64,000 nucleotides of DNA from Monosporascus cannonballus. Lineage: Eukaryota > Ascomycota > Sordariomycetes > Xylariales. The DNA lies in assembly GCA_004154925.1 (NCBI GenBank), contig QJNS01000177.1, positions 103,554-167,553 on the forward strand, written 5' to 3'. The translations under genes were made by a program, and so were the position numbers. A model generated the notes under the pieces. The model searched no databases. It had not been told where the DNA came from and worked only from the letters and a program-made list of their open reading frames with translations. Positions 13,616 to 23,562 of the stretch are shown piece after piece; position 1 is the stretch's first letter; each line of letters opens with the position of its first letter.

Positions 13616-13782
13616 TGTCACGGGCCAAGGGCCCTAGTGGAGGGATTAGCGTAACGCTAATCCCGTGGCTCCCGTATATATATAGCTAGCTGCTCCCACG
13701 CATCTTCTTAGCTGTTCCCTAGATTTCTTAATAGACCTGTTGTGGCCCATATCCTTAGCTACTGCGTATGCAGCCCCTTACA
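13616..13782. mobile_element. 167-bp mini-LTR inserted in Copia-1
   Basis: Starts TGTCACGGGC and ends GCCCCTTACA, flanked by TSD ATTAC (13,611-13,615 and 13,783-13,787). The uninterrupted site is seen in Copia-2 near 42,705. Base composition is normal, so it escaped most mutation. It has the form of a very short solo LTR, as left by TRIM/SMART-type elements. No internal region is present. Confidence 0.8.
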
Positions 13783-15699
13783 ATTACGATAATATCGTAA
13801 ATAACTTTTTTAGGTTCGTTTTGTTTTATTAAATTATTTACCCTTTTAACGATATTTATCTTTAAGGGATTATTATTAAAAATAGCTTTAAATGTTCTTA
13901 AAAAGGTTATTGCTATAAATAAAATAAGGATACTATCGATTTGGTCGTTTAATTCTGCGATTTCGAACGAAAATTTCTTCTGTTCGCCTTAATATTTTTT
14001 CGTTTCGTCGAAGGTAACGTCCTTAACGGTAATAACGCGTTATTACGAAGAAATCCATACCCGATATATGTTGCTAGTTATATATCCCATAAGGTAGCCG
14101 ATATACGTTTTAGGATTTATCTTTTTCAGGCGTTTTGTACCCCGACGGACAATTTCCGTAAACGTATAAGCTTTTGATCCGAAAAGTACGATATTCGCTA
14201 CGTTTACCTTTAGGCCTTATTCGGAAATAGGTATTTTATCTTTTTTAATTAATTACTCGTTAAATACCTGGATAAGGGTTTTTTAATTTAAAGCATAAAT
14301 AAATATGCGATTAACGATATATATGGTTATTTTTATTGCTTCCGACCACAAATCGAAAAAAAGGTTATTATTAATAGTTAGATAACGTATTTTCGTAATA
14401 ATTACTCCCCCGGCGCGTTCTTAAACGCCTGCAGATTTTTTAATATATGGAGACAAAGGTTTATAAGATATACTTATATCGAAAAATTATTTTCAAAATT
14501 TATTTCCGAAAAAAATCTCCTTATTTAATACAATCGTTTTAATTTTAATATGGAATTATTTTTCAAAGAAAATTATTACGTTTATCAAATTAATTAAAGT
14601 ATATTTTTTCCGCTTTAAGGTATAATTAATTTTAACCCTGATAATTAGACAAATAATAATTAATATTTTCGTACGTCCGTTAAAAGCGTTATTAAATTCG
14701 AAAAAATTAATATATATCGTATTAAAAAATTTGCTTTCCTTAATTAGCTACTGTCGTAATATCTTTTTCCGCGCTTTAGCAACTTGATAATTTTAATACT
14801 AAATCGCTAAAAGCAAATAAATTTTCGTTTCGGTAATTACTTGCACCATTTTTTCGAAAATACGTAAACCTAAATATGTAAATCTTTAATGCTATAATGT
14901 AACGTTTCTTTTTAAAGGCTTTAAAGGAAATCTGGAGTTATTGCCATAAAACTTTTATTATAGGATTAACTTAAAAGGTAAAAACTTTTAAATCAGGGGT
15001 TCCGGAACGAAATCTTCGTTTTCGCTTTCGAAAATAATTTTATTCTTTAAGTTATTTTCGTTTTCCGAGACGATAGTAATAGGGTTTTTTTAATTACTGC
15101 AAAAGTTATTAAAGCAATATCGTCGTTATTGTTTTCCGGCGTTATTTTAACGTAATAAATAATAAATTAATGTTTGATCTAATTAATCTTAGCTATTTTC
15201 GTATTTAACGCCTTATGATATACGACGTTAGTTTCGTGTTTCCAATAAATCTTAACTTGTTAAAATAATTTATGTAAAATTAAGTTAATATATATCTTAA
15301 GAATATATAAACAGTTTTTTAAAAAGAAGGTATTAAATTTTCTTAACGGTATGGTAAATGTAATTTGTCGTATATTTTCGCCCATAATATTAAGATATTT
15401 TCTTCCGGTTAGAAGTTTTCCGTTAACTTTCGGTGGGTATAAATTAAGAAAATTAACCTTACAATTTTTTACGTAAAAATCGGAACAGGTATTTAATAGA
15501 ATAAATCTTTTTAAGCTATATCCGGTAGTAATACCGTTAACTTATAGATTAATAAGAAGTTTTGCCATAAAAAACGTTAAAGCTAATTAAAAAGTTTATA
15601 ATTTATTTTCCTTTTGTAAATACTCAATTTTTTTTTTTGCCAAAAGGAAACTTTCGAAATATGTTTATTTATCTTTTTCCTAATTTTAGGAATTTTGTT

Positions 15700-15918
15700 T
15701 TATTTATCGGGTTTAACGTTTTTGTTAATATAAAGGCAGTCCTTCAAGAAATGTTTCTTTTTATAGTAGCATTTTGGCGTAAGGCGGTTATTGTTATTAC
15801 TGCCGCCGTTATTCCGGCTGTTGTTATTCCGGTTATTGTTATTCCGGTTATCTAAAGGTATACCCGTTTGATTAGGAATTTTTTTATTCAAGGTGATATC
15901 GAACGCTCCCCATAACAA
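15700..15918 (-). pseudogene. Copia-1 gag zinc-knuckle remnant
   Basis: A 72-residue open frame on the minus strand: an Asn/Arg-rich low-complexity stretch, then KCYYKKKHFLKDC. This is recognisable as the Copia gag CCHC knuckle (C-x2-C-x4-H-x4-C) with the second Cys and the Gly lost. It lies upstream of the reverse transcriptase in element order. The Copia-2 counterpart is near 44,860-44,940. The Val/Ile-repeat frame on the opposite strand is just the antisense of the Asn repeats. Confidence 0.65.
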
Positions 15919-16887
15919 TTATTTTGCGGTAACGTCTTAAACCTTCCGCAGCCGTATATGGCTTCGGAACTGCTTTACGAACTTTTATACGAGTAAAAGC
16001 TTAGCACGATCCTTACTTTCGAACATGGCTTTTTTCACTTTAGCTTTTTGGGTAATAAAAAAGTCGGGTAAATAAACGTTAATAACCTTTAAGAAATTAA
16101 GGTGGCCGTAATAACCTGCAACGATTAATATTTAAAATTCCGCGGTTTTAATATATATTTTCCAGTATATAAATAACCAAGTATTTATTTAGATGTTATT
16201 AATTTTTAACGCTTACTTATATCGAACGTCAACTTCGTAAATTCGAACGTTATTATTAGGCTTAAATTTATTTTTTAAAATAATTAACTTTTTTCGAAAC
16301 GTAACTTTTTTCCAATATACCCAATAATAATCAAGGTAAACGGATTAATTCAAAAACGTATTGATTTTAACGAATGCCTTTTTTTAAACGATATATAGGG
16401 ATTATTTCCTGTTATATGCCTTTAAAGCCTTTTTTAATTTCGAATAATTCGGGCTATTTAAAAAATATTCGTTAATCATTTTATTTTAAAAATAATAAGG
16501 GTTAAAAAAATCGGTATTATTAATAAAGATAATATTTGGGCCATATTAAGATTAATATATATCCATAATATGCTAGCTTTCGTATTAACGTAAAATTCGA
16601 AAATATTATACTTTTTAAAAGTTCCTTTCTTAAATAAATACTTAGGAACGCATCCTAAAAAGAACTTATTAAAATTTATTAATTAGATAACTATGGCTTC
16701 AGAAATAATGCAAAAATAAGCGGGCTAAGATAACTAAAAGCATGACAACTAAGCAATGGATATCCTTGGTAACGGAGCAATAGGTATACCGCAAAAGCGA
16801 TAACGAAGTTCCGAATAGCTTTAACAAAACGTATATAACAAATATATCAAAACGCGGCTAAAAAAAAGTGCGGACCGGGCTTATAAC

Positions 16888-17519
16888 TATAAGACCCTGT
16901 ATTACATACAAAAGCATATAACTAAAGAAAAGATGTATTAAAAGTTGCATAACCTCTAGAAGTGTTACGACCTGACAGGCTCCGGCCTCAGGAAACGGTC
17001 AGCAGGGAGGACACGGACCACCTTTCGGGTCACGTGACGGATGCTCATCAAAGATCTGCTGAGCACGACTGATCAGCACTGAGCAATCGTTCAGCAAGAA
17101 TTCACTAAGCACGGTTGAGCAGAGATAAGCCAGTAAATAGGAATAAGATATGTACGTTTATTATTTCCATAGTTTAGATAGCTTTAGCTTGCAATATTTA
17201 TCAATACCAATCGTTTGCAATACGCTTCCGTACCTTGGTATTAAGAGACGTGACTAAGTTACTTCATTGCTTAGATTCCCACGATACTCCTGCCAACATA
17301 AACCCGTACGACTAAGGTCTAATAGTTGGTTAAACCGCCTAGCCGTCACAAGAAGGTCCTAGCTAGAAGGTAAGGGTAGCAAACCCTCCTTTTATACATA
17401 TAAATACAACTATAGCTAAGAGGAAAAGATACCGGGGGTGCATAAAGTAACCTTATTTCAGTAGGTGATCAAACTAAGCCAAGGCTTAGCTGTTTGATCG
17501 ACTTCAGCTGGGTCTGACA
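16888..17519 (-). repeat. Copia-1 5' LTR (right), interrupted by a solo LTR
   Basis: After removing the solo LTR and one AGAAG copy, 239 bp remain, matching the 241-bp left LTR. The adjoining inner sequence (about 16,870-16,887, GCGGACCGGGCTTATAA-like) is the primer-binding site. On the plus strand it resembles the 5' half of initiator tRNA-Met up to the anticodon loop, as in other Copia elements. Confidence 0.85.
16963..17350 (+). mobile_element. Gypsy-family solo LTR inside the Copia-1 LTR
   Basis: A 388-bp solo LTR starting TGTTACGACC and ending GCCGTCACA, flanked by TSD AGAAG (16,958-16,962 and 17,351-17,355). The 3' half is very similar to the Gypsy-A and Gypsy-B LTRs. The middle lacks the 35-bp units and has a different GAGCA/CAGCA-rich segment. 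It is almost unmutated and keeps the GTCACGTGAC palindrome (17,029-17,038). It is the youngest layer of this nest. Confidence 0.88.
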
Positions 17520-17524
17520 ATATA

Positions 17525-17712
17525 TATATTTGTTATTTTTATAATTTAAATAGTATTAACTTATAATTTAATACTTCGTTACCTAAGGTGCTCTTAGTAT
17601 TACGAGACGTAACCAGTTACTGTATCTATTGTTTAGAATCCTACGATACTCCTGTTAACATAAACCCGTACGACTTAGGTTTAATAGTTGGTTAAACCCG
17701 TTAGCTGTCACA
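17525..17712 (+). repeat. Gypsy-A 3' LTR, right part
   Basis: The last 188 bp of the LTR, ending AGCTGTCACA. It matches the 3' half of the Gypsy-B LTR and of the solo LTR at 16,963. Added to 10,762-10,928 it gives a 355-bp LTR. Confidence 0.85.
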
Positions 17713-17717
17713 CTTAG

Positions 17718-18428
17718 TCTAAAGCAATTATCCTTATGACCTTGCAATATAATAGTTTTAAAACGTAGATTCTTAACAAGGAACGTCCTATACATTAAAT
17801 ACACTTATTATATTCATCATAATATCTGGAATACGGAATATGTATAATTATTATATCGGCGTCGGCCTCCATGTTCAAAGCTTTCTTTCGCGTACGGCTG
17901 CACTAAAAGATACTGGTTTAACTGCGCACTTATTGCGCTACTTAGCTGACACTTTCGGCCTGCCGAGAGTGCCGACATATAGGGGCGGTATCAAACCCGT
18001 TCTGTGCTGTAGTAAATTACTTGCATGCTTAGTCTAAACTCGCTCTGCCGAATCGCTGTGTCCAATCCCACATCGCGCGTTTCACTGTCATGTACGGGAG
18101 TATAGAGTATAATGTCGACGTCGGACTCTGTTTCCGAGGCCGAATGCCGATATGCCTCTTTCCGGGCTTTCGGGACTTGACTCCGGCTTTCTAGATGTGA
18201 GGCCGGGGCTTCCGATGATCGCCACGGAATGAACCAACTGGAAATGGTGCATCAGAGCGTCTTTTGTCCTTCGGAGGAATACGCCGGCTAAGGGCTACGG
18301 TGAATTGTTGTAAGCGTTGCGAATTGGCCTTCCGGGGGATATAAGCGTTGTGAGCCTCCCCTATCTTGGTGCTTCTTATGATAGCGCAGGGCAAAGCACC
18401 ATCGTAGCCCAACGTCATACTCGGTGCG
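17718..18428. other. Intergenic DNA upstream of the P450 pseudogene
   Basis: Normal composition from about 17,830. A 65-codon open frame (17,840-18,037, plus strand) has no recognisable domain. The 11-base string CTTAGTCTAAA occurs at 17,713-17,723 and again at 18,028-18,038; Gypsy-A inserted into the left copy. I see no other gene. Confidence 0.4.
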
Positions 18429-20319
18429 ATGGCGGAGAACAAGGCTTGGATCCTATGCTGGAGCCCTGTGTCCCAGATCGTAATTCTTCTCCTGATCATT
18501 TACTGCATATACCGGCGCGGCTGCCCCAAGCCCATACCGGGCATACCGTATAATGCAGAAGCTCTCAACAATTTCATGGGGGATGTGACTATCAGGCCTC
18601 GACCCGATGGTCAAGCACCCAGGGACTGGCTGGGCGGGTTGGGCAACCGCCACAATTACCCTCTGGTACAGATCTTCGTCGGCCCCTTCGCGCGTCCCTC
18701 CTTGATTCTCTTCGACTACTGGGAAGCTTACGATATTTGCCACCGCCGGACAAAGGAGTTCGACAAGAGCTCCAGAAACACGGACATTTTCGCTCTCATT
18801 GTACCTAACAACCATGGCGCTATGAAGTCGGCCGATCCGCGGTTCCGGTCGAACAAGGAGCTGGTCAAGGATCTCATGTCGCCCACCTTCATGAATCAGG
18901 TGAACCTTCCTTCGCCAAAATCCTGGACCTCCGGCGTGTCGAGACTGACGCTATGCAGGTATCGGCTCCCGAGCTACACAAGAAGGCGTTGTCATTGATC
19001 CAGCTGTGGCGGCTGAAAATGGACAAGGCCAATGGACGTTCTTTCGAGGCAGGTCGTAATATCTCGGACTATGCGTCTGACGCCATTCTATCCGCGTCCT
19101 TTGGGCAGAGCCACGAGACGACCCTGGTTTCCACGCAAATCGAGCACGTAAAGCGCACCGCCGTCGACATCCCTGACTCCATGGATGAGCCCGTTCAGTT
19201 CACGCGGGCACCCTTCCCCCCAGACTACGAAGCCATTCGCCAAGTGGCCGACTCTATCAGCATCGCCATTCGAGCGACTTTTCCGCGACAGTAGACTTGG
19301 TTCATGCAAGGGTTCACGAAGCTGGGCAAGTACTATAAGACCAAGGATGGGTTTCTGCGCAAAAAGGTCCAGCAGTCTGTCAGCAAGATGTCCTCATCCT
19401 CGGAAGAGGGTATCAGGTCTGCGCTTGATCACTTAATCATGCGCGAGGTCAAGGCGGCAGCCAAGACTGGCCGAGAGCCACAAGTAACGTCCCTGCAAAT
19501 CACGGACGAGGTATGGCACTCCTCCCGCAGAAGCAGCGCGCGAAATGTGAATTATTGCTGACGGGCTTAAGATGATGGGCTACATCGTCGCTGGCTATGA
19601 AACATCCTCTGCTACGATCAGCTGGGCTGTGAAATACTTGACCGACTTTCCCAATTTGGCTGACACACTCCGCAGACACCTTCACGTAGTCTACCAGGAA
19701 GCACGCGAGGAGAACCGGTACCCGACGGCAAGCGAGATCGTCCGCATCAGAGCGCCGTACCTCGACGCCTTCATGGAGGAGACGTTCCGCTACGTGCCGA
19801 CAAGCCCTCTGTCGCTGCGGGAGACTGTCGGTCGTGGATACGCAGATCCTCGGCCACTGGGTACCAAAGGGGACCACTATCTGGTTCTATAACCACGGGC
19901 CGGGGTTCCTCAAGCCGGAGATCAAGGCCCACGACGTGAGACCCAGCAGGAGCAGCCAGGCCGACAAACAGCGTGTCCACCCGTGGCCGGAGGACGATAT
20001 TGACAACTTTAAGCCGGAGAGATGGCTACGACCAAAGGCTGGCGTGGATAAAGCGAAACTCGCCACAGACGTGCAAGACCACAACTATAGCGACTTCGAT
20101 TTCGACAAGAAGGCAGGGCCGATCATGACGTTCGGTGCGGGGCCGAGAGGCTGCTTCGGGCAGCGACTAGCACACTTGGAGCTGCGTATTTTCCTCGTAC
20201 TCATTCTGTGGGAGTTTGAATTGTTGCCTTGTCCTGAGAGTCTGAACACCTTCACCCCTGTCCATGGGACTTCGACCCATCCGCGCGATTGCTACGTGCG
20301 ACTCAAGCTTTTGGTCTAG
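18429..20319 (+). pseudogene. Cytochrome P450 monooxygenase, broken by a stop and a frameshift
   Basis: Exons 18,429-18,899, 18,959-19,510 and 19,572-20,319, with introns of 59 and 61 bp that both contain CTGAC branch points. The product would be an ER-anchored heme monooxygenase of unknown substrate. Seen: an N-terminal membrane segment (about residues 10-27) followed by a Pro-rich CPKPIPGIP hinge, helix-I motif AGYETSS, ExxR as EETFR, a PERW-type motif (FKPERW), and the heme loop FGAGPRGCFG with the axial Cys. Two lesions break it. There is an in-frame TAG at 19,292-19,294, about halfway. There is also a frameshift at about 19,827-19,834, where the tetranucleotide GTCG is tandemly doubled just after ExxR; the heme-binding third is in the new frame. 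Neither lesion is removed by a credible intron. It lies next to the left transposon nest. A sequencing error in one lesion cannot be excluded. Confidence 0.85.
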
Positions 20320-20580
20320 CCTTCCTTTCGACCTCTTACAGGATTTCATTCCTCATAATTCACGACGTCTGACTTCAATGCAGTTTTGGATATGGTAGTT
20401 AAGATCTAGGCTTTCTGCTTCACAGAGAGCAAAGGTCTAGAGGAGGTGTCGAGGGTTTATGTTAGAGTAAGTTGAGGATGTACCTGGACTGCGCGATATG
20501 GTATGTAAGACGTGGCGTGTCTTTAATGGTGTTAGATTGAAGTCCAAGTTAGATTGATTACTACGAAGGTCACACAACTA

Positions 20581-21280
20581 CGGTGTCCGAGAGGGCTTAC
20601 TCTCTCATTTCAACTTTTTCAAAGAAAATTTACTAAGACTACCCTTGGCGTATAAACTAAGAAATTTAGCGCAAGCTGCCAAATTAGTTACAATTCTATT
20701 GGTCAATTTCTTCTTTAAAAGGTTTATTAATCAAATACCGACTTAATTAACGTCGAATTAATATTTGTCGACCAAATTATTATCGACTTAATTTTAATTA
20801 ATAACTTATTTTATTAAGTATAATTAAATATAGTTATGCATAATAGGTGTAACTGGGTACAGCTAAGTATGACTGGATGTAGCTAAATACAGTTAGATAT
20901 AGCTAAATATGGCTAGGTGTAGCTGGATATAGCTGAGTATGGCTGGGTATGGCTAGGTATCGCCGGCATGGTTAGGTGTAGCTAGGCATCCCTAAATAAT
21001 TAAATAACCACACCCAGCTATACCTAGCCACACCCAGCTATACCTAGCCACACCCAGCTATACCTATGATACCTAGCCATATTTAGCTTAATTCGACGTT
21101 AATTGGGTCGACGATGCACAAAGATACGACTTTCCAAATAAGGTTAAGGGTTTTTAAAAGTGGATATGTGGCCGACTGATAACAGCTGTTTGGAGGGCTA
21201 AAACGTTACGCATACACCCCAGTGGCATATGCTTTTGAAAGAAAAGATTGAAATGAGAGAGTAAGCCCTCTCGGACGCCG
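20581..21280. mobile_element. 700-bp non-autonomous TIR element (MITE-like, foldback)
   Basis: Terminal inverted repeats start CGGTGTCCGAGAGGGCTTAC on the left and, reverse-complemented, CGGCGTCCGAGAGGGCTTAC on the right. They continue for about 33 bp with one mismatch near the end. The element is flanked by TA on both sides (20,579-20,580 and 21,281-21,282), the duplication used by Tc1/mariner elements. There is no ORF. The interior is itself partly palindromic (an 18-base segment with AACGTCGAATTAA near 20,745 has its complement near 21,090) and carries decamer arrays in opposite orientation. Mobilisation would need a transposase in trans. Confidence 0.8.
20825..21075. repeat. Inverted decamer arrays inside the TIR element
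   Basis: From about 20,825 to 20,990, roughly sixteen degenerate units of AGCTAGGTAT/GGCTGGGTAT type. From about 21,005 to 21,075 comes the complementary orientation, with the 20-bp unit CACCCAGCTATACCTAGCCA repeated about three times. The two arms can fold back on each other. It looks like a minisatellite that grew inside a palindrome. It is not a telomeric repeat (not TTAGGG). Confidence 0.75.
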
Positions 21281-21540
21281 TACACAACCTTTTACCTACC
21301 TACTTTTTCTTGGGGCCCCGTTGTTAGGGCGCTATCTGGAAATTGGGCGAATGTCATACCAGTCGGTCCGTACACGCCTATTATCAAAAAGGCTGATAAA
21401 TTTTTGCACCACCGGAGAGCGAAGGGCAGGGAAATTATCAAAACTTCTGGCCTCGTTTACGGGGAATTCTTGAACGGTCGGGCAATCTTTGTTACGGTTT
21501 ATGCAAGTCGGTGTATGATAGCTGTTGGCGAGTAGGGCCT

Positions 21541-21749
21541 TGTCAGACCTAGTAAAGCCAGTCAGCCCGAGCGGAAATTACTTCCTGTACCCCTGGTACC
21601 TTTTTCTCCCAGCTCCAGCTGTATTTACGTGTATAAAAGGAGGGTTCGCTACCTTCACTTTCTAGCTAGGACCTTCTAGAGGTCAAGGCAACCTTTAATA
21701 CACTTCTTCTTCAGTTATATGCTTCTGTATGTGATGTCAGGGTTTCATA
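21541..21749 (+). repeat. Diverged Copia-family solo LTR
   Basis: Begins TGTCAGACCT and ends CAGGGTTTCATA. It shares the conserved stretches of the Copia-1/2 LTR (the AAAAGGAGGGTTCGCTACC box and the AGGACCTTCTAGAGGT box), here in plus orientation. It is 209 bp against 241 bp. No TSD is visible and no internal region adjoins, so it is an old solo LTR or truncated copy. Confidence 0.75.
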
Positions 21750-23562
21750 ACTACCGCATTTCACAAACGTGAAAATCTCAGGACTTGCTGTGTATAGTAC
21801 GAGTAGTGCATATGCTCGTGATATAAGGGCTGGACAACCAGTAGGCAGCCATTACTCCAGTGCTGGGACCATGGGGTCAGCATAATAAGGCTTGCTTCAC
21901 CATCTGGCCATTGCCTCCACCAAAACAATAGGGCCATGATGCGACTTACAGCGACCTGTACAATGACGTTCATCAGCGACGATCTATTGAATATGCTACG
22001 CCCCGAAATATTGAGCCGCTACATGTCCCCGGTACTCAAGAGAGGGAGCTCTGCTACCCCTCTTCGCTGCGACGAGCGTAGTGGCAAGCAGGCTGGTGTT
22101 AGAAGTCTCTGCCATGCGTATTCATCCCTAGATGTACTTCTTGAGAAAGGGCTGGGCAGATAGACTTATATTCTAATTTCCGATATGAGTGGCTCGGGAT
22201 GAAGGATCAACTGCTCCTGGAGCCCGTACCCCTATCAAAGTCTGGCTGTACCAGGCACACAGCCTAGCCTTTGCGCACAAGCCGATATGAAGCAGAGAAC
22301 AGCTCTCGTATTTCAAGTATTGACTCTTAATCTGTAATCACCGACTGACGGTGAAAAATGACATATTCGCCAGCGAGCCTTTTCCCCTTCACTCTGCTCT
22401 CAAGTCCACCCCCAGTGGGATTGGGGTTCGGGTTATCATAAAGACAATTGCGTACACACGAAGACCGCATCAACTGGGCCTTCGGCGGCATCCAGCTCTC
22501 GCATATGGAGTGACAGTCGCCGAAGATGATAATACCGTTCGACGTACAATCCAGTACGCCTAGGCATCCAGCAGAGAGCCTGGACTTCACGGGTGTACGA
22601 TGCCGCTACATAGAGCTTGATGTTAGGCCACGTACTGTAACTGTGCGACTACTTAGTACTATCCGAATCCGCAATCAAGCCAACGAGAATGGTATACGAC
22701 TGATGCTCCCAAAGGGCGCCGACTCCTATTGTTGCAGCCCCAATAAGCTTCCATAGATTAGTACAGTAGTCTACGCCACCACGGCTTCGCTAGCTTCCGC
22801 AATACCCAGACCTAGGACTACGCACACTCAGGCACCACTAAAGAGATCGCCACTTTCACCTTGCAGAGTCCTTACGAGAACTGTTGATTCCGCCGCTCCA
22901 GTTGCATTTATCATTGACATATGGAGACGTAAGCCAGCAGTCTGGATAGCGAGCCTTGCATGGCTGGCATCAGTTGGGCGCTGAATCGGAAGCGGTAACA
23001 CCGTCTTGGTGCTGCGGGGCCGTCCAAACGACGGGGGTAGGATGCCGCCATTCCGCAGGTGGGGCTTCGTCGCCCCGGCGCGTTACATATATAATCGCCA
23101 AGGGAACATGCGACAAAAGCGCGGGGATACGGTGCTCCTCGCGATCGCGACGACGATCATTGGATCTTGCATTCTTTGAAAACACGAGGGCGGCCGACCT
23201 CGTGATTGAGCACGTTCCCTTCGCGAGCGAGCGAGTGCTACGTAGCCGGGTGAGCTGAACAGAGAAAGGAAATGGAACTTTCCTGCCCAGCGGCCCGGGC
23301 CTGCCGGGTTTCCGAGCGCCGCGACGGAGACTGGTGCTCCGTGGTTCCATGATCTGGCTATTTTCTCCGTCGCCCAGCATTGTAATTTCTCCGCGACAAG
23401 CTGAGTGCTGTAATTCGTGGCATCTGCGTTTCAAGAAAATGAAATGCGAAGAAAATTAAAAGAGCTGAGCCCTTCCGGCAGTATGTGATAATTTTGCGGA
23501 TGGACGATGTCGCTGAGATCTGATCTCTGATTCCAGGAAAGCTCTGTGGTCAGCTAGATATT
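21750..23562. other. Intergenic DNA upstream of the GH26 gene
   Basis: About 1.8 kb of normal composition with only short overlapping open frames (75-150 codons) and no domain I recognise. A tandem of CCCAAYCCC-like bases lies near 22,400-22,430. The last 500 bases before 23,563 presumably include the GH26 promoter. I did not see a clear TATA box at a standard distance. Confidence 0.4.

Larger units (their letters stand above)
10929..17519 (-). mobile_element. Copia-1: Ty1/Copia LTR retrotransposon, RIP-degraded, nested in the Gypsy-A 3' LTR
   Basis: Bounded by TSD ATATA (10,924-10,928 and 17,520-17,524). In element orientation (minus strand) the 5' LTR is on the right (16,888-17,519, interrupted by a solo LTR) and the 3' LTR on the left (10,929-11,169). 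A run of seven G (minus strand) next to the left LTR is the polypurine tract. Order along the minus strand: gag with zinc-knuckle remnant (about 15,700-15,918), reverse transcriptase with the YVDD box mutated to YIND (12,521-12,532), a tRNA-like sequence, 3' LTR. Net length without inserts is about 6.2 kb, matching Copia-2. There are stops throughout, so it is dead. Confidence 0.9.
5145..17712 (+). mobile_element. Gypsy-A: chromovirus-type Ty3/Gypsy LTR retrotransposon, RIP-inactivated, interrupted by Copia-1
   Basis: Bounded by TSD CTTAG (5,140-5,144 and 17,713-17,717) and TGT...ACA ends. The 5' LTR is 5,145-5,463. The 3' LTR is split into 10,762-10,928 and 17,525-17,712 by Copia-1. A purine run (AAAAAGAGGAAA type) precedes the 3' LTR, as expected of a polypurine tract. 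The body has stops in all frames, but on the plus strand the reverse-transcriptase active-site region can still be traced near 8,575-8,640 by comparison with Gypsy-B. A chromodomain C-terminus is traceable at about 10,640-10,731, with a one-base deletion inside it. No intact protein remains. In chromoviruses the chromodomain follows integrase and directs insertion to heterochromatin. Confidence 0.88.

Noticed and set aside
15637..15855. 72-codon plus-strand frame ending in Val/Ile-Pro repeats
   Set aside because: It is the antisense of the Asn-rich linker of Copia-1 gag; the zinc-knuckle remnant is on the minus strand.
18429..20319. Separate small genes instead of one P450
   Set aside because: The pieces are consecutive parts of one P450 in order; two introns, one stop and one small duplication explain the breaks.
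20825..21075. CRISPR-like or telomere-like array
   Set aside because: The decamers are contiguous without spacers, opposite in the two arms, unlike TTAGGG, and enclosed by a TIR element.
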